This document shows, piece after piece, positions 14,730-20,153 of a stretch of 20,153 nucleotides of DNA; the stretch's first letter is position 1, and each line of letters starts with the position of its first letter. The notes beneath the pieces are model-generated. The model was given only the letters and a program-made list of their open reading frames with translations, was not told the origin of the DNA and made no database searches. The DNA is taken from assembly GCA_963582805.1 (NCBI GenBank), contig CAUZTZ010000034.1, positions 1-20,153 of the forward strand, given 5' to 3'. This DNA is from GCA-2687515 sp963582805. GTDB lineage: Bacteria; Pseudomonadota; Alphaproteobacteria; Rhodospirillales; UBA2165. Position numbers and translations under genes: made by a program.

Positions 14730-16141
14730 CAGCCGCCCGCCTTGTTGTCGGCGGCCCAGCGCACCGCTTTGGCAAAACATTCCATCGGCGCCCTGGTGAT
14801 GCCGGCGCCGATCTGGCCGATGCCAGCCTCTTTGTGGGCGATGCCGGTATTGATGATCGGCAGGACCGATTGGTCGGCTACTTTACGCACATCGATTGCC
14901 GCCGCGGTGCCGCCGAAATTGAGCGCCGGCAGGGTCAGGGCGGGGTTGCGGCCCAAGGTGATTTGCTGCATTTCGCGGGAGCGCAGGATGGCGTCCGCCG
15001 GGGTGCCGCCGACGAACTGGACAATGGCCGGCGAGGCCGCCATGGCAAAGCCGCCAAGCCCGGCGGTTTCGGTAATGGCGCTGTCGCCGAGATCGGGCGC
15101 CGCGTCGGCCATGGAATAGCCGGGGAAATAGAGCCCGTCGACCACCGGCGCTTCTGCCGTAAACCATTGATCGCCGGCCCCCGATACGCGGATGCCAAAT
15201 TCAACGCCGTTGCGGGACATGGCGGTTACTATGGTCGAACCCGCGATGCCATGCGCCGCATCGAGCATGGATTTGCAGCCCGCCATGGAGATGTTGAGGA
15301 AGAAATGATCGTTGCCGGCCATGAACTCGATGGCGGCGGCAATCTCCGCCTGATCGAGGCCGGAGCGCAGGGCCGCCGGGATCAACGCCTTGATCAGCAG
15401 CGAGGTGGCCGCCGCGTTGCGGTTATGAACCTCGTCGCCCATGTGCAGGGCCTGGGCCATGATGGTCTTGATGTCGATGCCGCCGAGCACGTCCAGCGCC
15501 GCGTCCATCACCCGGGCCAGCACATCCTGCATCCAGTTGAGCCGCTCCAGCACTTCGCCGTCGAAGGCGCCAAAGCGCAACACCCGGCCAAGACCTTCGT
15601 TGAGGGTGCAATAACTCATATTGCCGGAGCTGCTGTTCTTGACGATCCAGACCGGCATGGACGGGCTGATGATGCCGGCCATGGGGCCGACCGCATTATG
15701 ATGATGGCAGGGGGCGAAGGTAACCTCGCCGCTGTCCGCCAGCGCCTGGGCAACCGCCTCGTCCGCCGCCCAGCCCTCATAGATGATGGCGCCGATGATG
15801 GCGCCCTTCACCGGGCCGCACATATCTTGCCAAGCCACGGGCGGGCCGGAATGGGTGATGGTGCGCTCGCCCATACCGGGCAGACAATCACCGGCGCGCC
15901 CGACGCCTTCCAAGATGGGCTGCGCCGCCAAATAATTGGCGAAGGCGGTCTCGTTGGCAGCGTCGATTTGGGCATCGTTGATCAACGCGGCGACGGCGGC
16001 CCCGGCATCCACATCACCGCCGGCGGGCGGGCGCCAATCGGTGCGGATGGCCTGGCCGCCGGCGCCGTCGATGGCATCGGCAAAGCTGCCCAAGCCCACA
16101 TTGACGACGCTCAGATCGCTATGAAACAAATCGCTGCTCAT
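14729..16141 (-). CDS. allG: DUF1116 protein, AllG/YlbE-like (oxamate carbamoyltransferase subunit)
   Basis: This 470-residue protein is a DUF1116 (YlbE) family member, a subunit of the proposed three-protein oxamate carbamoyltransferase. Recognisable conserved motifs: CHHHNAVGPMAGIISPSMPV (145-164), TLNEGLGRVLRFGA (179-192) and MGDEVHNRNAAATS (234-247). The His-rich and polar clusters probably form the active site, but this is not proven here. The ATG at 16141 overlaps the FdrA/AllF stop by 4 bases, with GGGGAG 6 bases upstream. The stop overlaps the kinase start. E. coli YlbE is a little shorter (about 420 residues), so the N-terminus here is longer. The reaction assigned to AllFGH in E. 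coli is oxalurate plus phosphate to oxamate plus carbamoyl phosphate; other ureido acids are possible here. Confidence 0.88.
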   Translation of the reverse strand: MSSDLFHSDLSVVNVGLGSFADAIDGAGGQAIRTDWRPPAGGDVDAGAAVAALINDAQIDAANETAFANYLAAQPILEGVGRAGDCLPGMGERTITHSGPPVAWQDMCGPVKGAIIGAIIYEGWAADEAVAQALADSGEVTFAPCHHHNAVGPMAGIISPSMPVWIVKNSSSGNMSYCTLNEGLGRVLRFGAFDGEVLERLNWMQDVLARVMDAALDVLGGIDIKTIMAQALHMGDEVHNRNAAATSLLIKALIPAALRSGLDQAEIAAAIEFMAGNDHFFLNISMAGCKSMLDAAHGIAGSTIVTAMSRNGVEFGIRVSGAGDQWFTAEAPVVDGLYFPGYSMADAAPDLGDSAITETAGLGGFAMAASPAIVQFVGGTPADAILRSREMQQITLGRNPALTLPALNFGGTAAAIDVRKVADQSVLPIINTGIAHKEAGIGQIGAGITRAPMECFAKAVRWAADNKAGG

Positions 16142-17670
16142 GGGCCGCTCCCCACAATATCGGCGGCGAGGCGTGCGGCCTGGGCATTGGACGGTGTCAG
16201 CAGCACGCCGGCGCCTGTGAGCACTTCGGCTTGGCGGGCGGCGTTTTGCGGATCGGCATCGGTGCCGCAGACAAAGCCGACGAAATTAACCCAGCGGCCA
16301 GCCGCCTCGGCAATGTCTCTGGCCTCACCGATGGCGGCGGCCAGTTCGCCGGCCGGATCATCGTGGGAGCCGTAGCCGAGCACCACATCCAACAGGATCA
16401 CCGCCGTCTCCGCGTCCGCCGCTTCCTGGACAATTCGCTCGCCCCGGAGGCGGTGATCGATCATCGGGTGCGGGCGGCCTCGGGTGAAGATGTCGTCGCC
16501 GAGATCGATAACCGTATGGCCCCGGCTTTGCCAGGGATCATCCAGCAGCCCATCGGGGTCCAGGGGCGATGACGACCAGATTGGCCCCAGCAACGGCTGC
16601 AAAATCAGCATAGTCTCATAGGCGAAAGTGCCGCCGCTATAAAGGGCGCGGATACTGCCCTGCGCGGGGCCGAGAGCGGCGCGCGCCTTGGCCACACCAT
16701 CCGCGTCCAGATTGTGACGCGGCAAGTTTGCGATATCCGCCGTCTCGCCATTGGCGGCGGCAACCGCCAGATGCGCGGCCTCTTCCAGGGTGGCCGCGCC
16801 GCCGCCCGCGCCCAAAAAATTGATGACCACCGGTTTGCCGCAATTCTCTGCCATATCCATGAGGCGCTTGGCGACGTCCGCGTCCGGCGGCTTCGATATG
16901 AGCACGATCACCTCGGTCCCGGTATCCGCTGCCAGCATTTCCAATCCGCGCATCATGGCGCGCCCGCCGACCTCGGATTTCAAATCGCGCCCGCCGGTGC
17001 CGATGGCCTGGGAGATGCCGCCGCCCAGATCATCGATCAGGCAAGACACCTGCTGCAGCCCGGTGCCCGAAGCCGCCACCAGACCGATATTGCCCGGGCG
17101 CACCACATTGGCGAAACCGAGCGGCACGCCGTTGATAATGGCGGTGCCGCAGTCGGGCCCCATCACGAGGCGGCCCATTTCATCGCCCAAGGTTTTTAAG
17201 GCCACTTCGTCCGCAACCGAAACATTGTCCGAGAACAGCATCACGTCGAGGCCGAGGCGCAGCGCCTTCATGGCCTCGGCGCCCGCATATTCGCCGGGGC
17301 ACGATATCAGCGCGAGGTTGGCCGCCGGCTGTGATGAAAGCGCGGCCTCAACAGAGTGCGGCAGGGCCGCCTCGCCGCCGCCTTCGCCGCCCGCATCCGG
17401 GGTATCATTGAGAGCGCTTTCGATAAAGTCGGCGCCGGCGGCAATCGCCGCATCATCGCCGCCCTGGATGACCAGCAATAGATCGTTGGGGCCCGCATCC
17501 GGCAACCCGTCCAGCAATCCGGCTTCGGCCAGCAGGGCGATATTGGCCTCGGTCGCCATGATCGCCGAGACCGCTTCGATACCGGGCAGCTCCGACGCTT
17601 CCGCCGACAGCCGCATCAGGGCAACCGAATCCCGGTACATGCCCGGGAATATCTTTTGTAATGCGCTCAT
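16138..17670 (-). CDS. fdrA: FdrA/AllF protein (oxamate carbamoyltransferase subunit, succinyl-CoA synthetase-like)
   Basis: This 510-residue protein matches FdrA (AllF), which resembles the acyl-CoA synthetase alpha-subunit fold. It shows ISCPGEYAG (122-130), GPDCGTAIINGVPLGFAN (171-188), GNIGLVAASGTGLQQVSCL (193-211), GISQAIGTGGRDL (218-230) and an S-G-GTFAYE segment. The C-terminal half (about 350-500) has a second domain with DVVLGYGSHDDPAGEL. The fold normally supports acyl-phosphate chemistry, consistent with forming carbamoyl phosphate. Translation begins with ATG at 17670 overlapping the AllH stop as TGATG, and the stop overlaps AllG. Family assignment is strong; the reaction in this organism is inferred from the neighbours. 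Confidence 0.92.
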   Translation of the reverse strand: MSALQKIFPGMYRDSVALMRLSAEASELPGIEAVSAIMATEANIALLAEAGLLDGLPDAGPNDLLLVIQGGDDAAIAAGADFIESALNDTPDAGGEGGGEAALPHSVEAALSSQPAANLALISCPGEYAGAEAMKALRLGLDVMLFSDNVSVADEVALKTLGDEMGRLVMGPDCGTAIINGVPLGFANVVRPGNIGLVAASGTGLQQVSCLIDDLGGGISQAIGTGGRDLKSEVGGRAMMRGLEMLAADTGTEVIVLISKPPDADVAKRLMDMAENCGKPVVINFLGAGGGAATLEEAAHLAVAAANGETADIANLPRHNLDADGVAKARAALGPAQGSIRALYSGGTFAYETMLILQPLLGPIWSSSPLDPDGLLDDPWQSRGHTVIDLGDDIFTRGRPHPMIDHRLRGERIVQEAADAETAVILLDVVLGYGSHDDPAGELAAAIGEARDIAEAAGRWVNFVGFVCGTDADPQNAARQAEVLTGAGVLLTPSNAQAARLAADIVGSGP

Positions 17671-18581
17671 CAGGCCGCCGCCCCCCTATCCGCCGCGAGA
17701 TCGGGCCAGGCGAACCCATAGCCCGCCAGCAGACCCAAGATCATGGCTGTGCCTGATAGGTGGCCCAGTTTCAATACCGCGTCCGCCGCTGGCGCAGCGC
17801 CGTCGCTTGCCAGGGCTTGGGCCAGATCACAAACCGGCTGGTTGATCTGGCCGGCCGAGCTGTCCAGAATAAGCCAGCGGCTGACTTGGGTGGTGCGCGC
17901 CGCCCAGCCGGGCAGGTGCGGCGCCAATAGCGAGCCGCTCCCCGACCAATAGAGCGCGGCGGCCAGCCCGGCGATAAAATCGTCCCCCGCCGGCGTCAGG
18001 CCGGGCCCTAGCCCAACCAACGGATCGAGGGTTGCGATCAGCCGGCCTGGCGGCATGTCGCCAAAATTCTCCGGGTGCAGGCAAATCCGCAGACCGGGCC
18101 ATTGTTTAAGCTCGCCAGCCATGGTCGTCCGGGTAGTTATATTATAAAGGCTTTGCCATGCCGCTTTGTTGGGGCGCCCGTCAGGCGCTTCGGCGAGCCA
18201 ACTTTGGGCGCTGCGCAAATCAACGGTCAGCCCGCCGCCAAATCGCAATATACCGGCCCGGCAGGCGGCGGTCTCGCCGGGCACGGCGAATTCGGTGAAC
18301 GCCCGCCCGCCAGGATCAACGCGGATGGTAGCCGGCGCGTTGGGCAGCTCGGTTGCCACCAGCGCCGCCAATCTGCCGCTATCGAGCCCAATATTGAGCG
18401 CACGGCCGAAAACGCTGTGAACGGTTCCGTGGAAATGCAACGGATCGATGCCGGGGCCTATGGAAAGCGCCCGGGCGCGCCCCATTGGCGCCGGCGAAAC
18501 GGGCGAACCCGCCCGGCGGGGATTATCCCACCGGACGGGTCCGTTTGTCTCAATCAGGGTACTATGCAGTACCGGCGGCAA
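17670..18581 (-). CDS. allH: DUF2877 protein, AllH/YlbF-like (oxamate carbamoyltransferase subunit); start uncertain
   Basis: With a TTG start at 18581 this is 303 residues; an ATG at 18485 would give 271, the size I recall for E. coli YlbF. The DUF2877 signature is GLGPGLTPAGDDFIAGLAAAL (start about residue 190 of the longer form), with LGHLSGTAMILGLLAGYGFAWP near the end. An upstream VHSVFGRALNIGL motif also fits. The TTG directly follows the permease TAG with no clear Shine-Dalgarno, and the stretch before the ATG forms a strong RNA hairpin. The shorter form is therefore equally credible. The stop overlaps the fdrA ATG by one base. AllF, AllG and AllH together form the carbamoyltransferase in E. 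coli. The gene is not truncated in its conserved core. Confidence 0.83.
   Translation of the reverse strand: MPPVLHSTLIETNGPVRWDNPRRAGSPVSPAPMGRARALSIGPGIDPLHFHGTVHSVFGRALNIGLDSGRLAALVATELPNAPATIRVDPGGRAFTEFAVPGETAACRAGILRFGGGLTVDLRSAQSWLAEAPDGRPNKAAWQSLYNITTRTTMAGELKQWPGLRICLHPENFGDMPPGRLIATLDPLVGLGPGLTPAGDDFIAGLAAALYWSGSGSLLAPHLPGWAARTTQVSRWLILDSSAGQINQPVCDLAQALASDGAAPAADAVLKLGHLSGTAMILGLLAGYGFAWPDLAADRGAAA
18507..18540 (-). other. 14-bp RNA hairpin in the permease-allH junction, paired best on the transcribed strand
   Basis: The minus-strand RNA reads ACCCGUCCGGUGGG (18540-18527), a 6-base AUAAUC loop, then CCCGCCGGGCGGGU (18520-18507). All 14 positions pair, with two as U-G (535/512 and 530/517). 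On the opposite strand those two would be A-C mismatches, so the stem favours the transcribed strand. There is no U-run after the stem, so it is not a standard terminator. It lies 22 bases before the ATG at 18485 and 42 bases after the permease stop. It may lower expression of the following genes or stabilise the permease message. Confidence 0.6.
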
Positions 18582-20120
18582 CTACTCAGCTGCCTGCGGT
18601 TCCGCATCCATGGTGGCGAATGCGAAAAACAAGATCGCAACCAACCCATAGGAGAGCGCCATCGTCGGCGCCACTGACCAACCCACGGCGGAACCGTGGA
18701 TGAAGCCGAAGAAGGCGAGGACGGCGGCGATGATCGAAGTGACGCCAGCCGCGCTTGGCTTGCGGTCGATCAGGAACACCACCATGGCGCCCCACAAAAG
18801 GCCGGTGACGACGGCGCCGCCGGCCAGCACTTCCATGCCTTGATAGAGGACGCCGTTCTGCGCCATCTTATCGAACCCGACCTGGGCGGCATTGGTGCCC
18901 GCCGCGCCAAGAGAGCCATCGATCTGCACCTTGGCCCAAGCCGCGAGGTTGGGAACCAGCGCCAGAATAATCGCCGGCGCGTGGCCTTTTGGCGTTGCCT
19001 GGAAGGCCTGGGCGCCGATCAGGGCCCCGAGATAGAGAAGGATCGGGATGATCGCCACCACCGGAATAATCGATAGCAGCAACGGCACGATGGACAGCCA
19101 TGTCAGCACCAGAACCATGACGCCGGTGGCCACCGAATAGCCGACCCGCCCGCCGATGGATTTCCAGCCCGGATGGCCGATATAAACGGCGTTGGCGAAT
19201 GGGCTGCCAAGCAGCGTGCCGATCAGGCTGATGATGCCCTCGGCGCTGACCGCTTCGCGGACGCTGTATTCGTCGCCCGCAGCCGATGCGCTTTCCACAT
19301 TATCCATGGCTTCGATGAAGTCATAGATGCCGAACGGAATGGCGGTCACCAGGACCAGGCCCAGAAACTCGCGCCCCGCCCAAAGATTGTCGAACTGGAA
19401 CCAGGCGAAGGAGAAGCCGAGGCTGGCAACCGAGCCCGATACGCCGTCCGGGTTGACGTTGCCGAAACCCCAGTCGAACGCATAGGACAGCCACGCCAAA
19501 GCGGTGCCGACCGCAATGGCCAGCAGCCCGCCCGGAATTTTGCCCGGGAACTTCACGCCGCCATACCAGGCCGCGAAAATGATCGCCAGCGACACGAAGC
19601 CGATGATCGGTGTTTCCGCGATCTCGAACGCCGGGCGCATGGAAATGAAGGTGATGGAAATGCCCGCCAAGGTGCCGAGTAGCGCCGCCCTCGGCGTCAA
19701 CCGCCGGATGGTGGGGGCGATAAAGGCGCAAAGGAACAGCATGATACCTTCGACAAACACCCAGATCATGCCGGCCTGCCAGGCCGTCTGCCAGGCGCCG
19801 GTGCTGGCCTTGATGGGCAGCATGATAGCGAAGACCACGAAGAACATGTGCGGCACGCTGGGCCCGGACGGCAGCGCGGTGACATCGCTGCGCCCTTCCT
19901 TTTCGCCGAGGCGGCGGGCCATCAACGCGTAATACATATTGCCCAGGAACAACATCAGTCCGATGGCGGGCAGGATGGTTCCAAACAGGGTTGCATCGGG
20001 AATACCGATGACGAATTTCAAAAGTCCGGTCAGAACCAGCAGGTTGACCAGAACGTTGGTGCCAAGTCCGAAGAAGCCGTTCCAATCGCCCGGCTCCCAC
20101 CATGATACCTGTTTATCCAT
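18582..20120 (-). CDS. NCS2/AzgA-type permease (purine/nucleobase-like transporter)
   Basis: This 512-residue integral membrane protein has about 12-14 hydrophobic segments and no signal peptide. Its central region has AIPFGIYDFIEAMDNVESASAAGD and GSPFANAVYIGHPGWKSIGGRVGYS, close to the AzgA subfamily of NCS2 (adenine, guanine, hypoxanthine) transporters, where IGHPAYK and GAR-GYS motifs line the substrate path. Trp-rich start MDKQVSWWEPGDW. The ATG at 20120 has AAGGGGA at 20136-20130. It is the first gene of the minus-strand cluster as seen here, and directly precedes AllH, so its cargo is probably the cluster's substrate: a purine-derived or cyclic ureide/imide compound. The exact cargo is not deducible. 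Upstream genes may lie beyond the window. Confidence 0.88.
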   Translation of the reverse strand: MDKQVSWWEPGDWNGFFGLGTNVLVNLLVLTGLLKFVIGIPDATLFGTILPAIGLMLFLGNMYYALMARRLGEKEGRSDVTALPSGPSVPHMFFVVFAIMLPIKASTGAWQTAWQAGMIWVFVEGIMLFLCAFIAPTIRRLTPRAALLGTLAGISITFISMRPAFEIAETPIIGFVSLAIIFAAWYGGVKFPGKIPGGLLAIAVGTALAWLSYAFDWGFGNVNPDGVSGSVASLGFSFAWFQFDNLWAGREFLGLVLVTAIPFGIYDFIEAMDNVESASAAGDEYSVREAVSAEGIISLIGTLLGSPFANAVYIGHPGWKSIGGRVGYSVATGVMVLVLTWLSIVPLLLSIIPVVAIIPILLYLGALIGAQAFQATPKGHAPAIILALVPNLAAWAKVQIDGSLGAAGTNAAQVGFDKMAQNGVLYQGMEVLAGGAVVTGLLWGAMVVFLIDRKPSAAGVTSIIAAVLAFFGFIHGSAVGWSVAPTMALSYGLVAILFFAFATMDAEPQAAE

Positions 20121-20153
20121 AACGAAAAGTCCCCTTGTTCAACGTAAGTACAT
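20121..20153 (-). promoter_or_regulatory. Ribosome binding site and leader of the permease gene
   Basis: On the minus strand AAGGGGA (20136-20130) lies 9 bases before the permease ATG. Only 33 bases of upstream sequence are available, so the promoter of the cluster, or an upstream co-transcribed gene, cannot be judged. Confidence 0.7.

Noticed and set aside
14717..16375. A 552-codon open frame on the plus strand opposite AllG
   Set aside because: The minus strand carries conserved AllG motifs and coupled starts; the plus-strand product is rich in Gly, His, Arg and Asp without recognisable motifs.
1..20153. tRNA, rRNA, CRISPR arrays, insertion sequences or phage genes
   Set aside because: I read both strands and found no transposase, integrase, repeat-spacer pattern or tRNA-like clover-leaf; coding genes fill nearly the whole window.

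Overview
The window is a GC-rich, tightly packed bacterial chromosome segment. It has no RNA genes, CRISPR or insertion sequences that I can see. GC-rich codon use, separate E1-alpha/E1-beta/E2 genes, HyuA/HyuB with M24-family proteins, and strong GGAGG-type ribosome sites fit an alphaproteobacterium (for example a Rhodospirillales-like lineage). No single gene fixes the taxonomy, so this is inference.

Layout. (1) Bases 1-2493, minus strand: a 2-oxoacid dehydrogenase operon (E1-alpha, E1-beta, start of E2) that runs off the left edge. A 26-bp tandem duplication between E1-beta and E2 repeats the E2 ribosome site and start codon. (2) Bases 2494-2677: a divergent intergenic region. (3) Bases 2678-6220, plus strand: a four-gene operon of M24-family metallohydrolase-like protein, CobW/G3E GTPase, YciI-like protein and a short-chain dehydrogenase (SDR) without the usual catalytic residues. 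It closes with a hairpin terminator at 6241-6280. (4) Bases 6284-20120, minus strand: eleven collinear genes read right to left. They are an NCS2/AzgA-type permease, AllH (DUF2877), FdrA/AllF, AllG (DUF1116), carbamate kinase, HyuA, HyuB, two M24/creatinase-like proteins lacking metal ligands, an SDR and a glutathione S-transferase.

The minus-strand cluster looks like one catabolic unit. AllF/AllG/AllH with carbamate kinase is the gene set linked in E. coli to oxamate carbamoyltransferase, where oxalurate + Pi gives oxamate + carbamoyl phosphate and the kinase then makes ATP. Here the set is joined to an ATP-dependent hydantoinase/oxoprolinase pair and a nucleobase-type permease. None of the allantoin genes that accompany it in E. 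coli are present. A coherent inference is uptake of a cyclic ureide or imide, ring opening by HyuAB to an N-carbamoyl acid, and phosphorolysis by AllFGH with energy recovery by the kinase. The two metal-free M24 proteins may be creatinase-like C-N hydrolases for a related substrate. The substrate is not known from sequence; parabanate to oxalurate is the chemically neatest candidate.

Other items to inspect: an M24 protein with one Asp metal ligand changed to Cys, directly followed by a putative metallochaperone GTPase; an SDR lacking Ser/Tyr/Lys; a palindrome over a consensus -10 box upstream of hyuA; and a 14-bp hairpin in the allH leader whose only non-Watson-Crick pairs are G-U on the transcribed strand.
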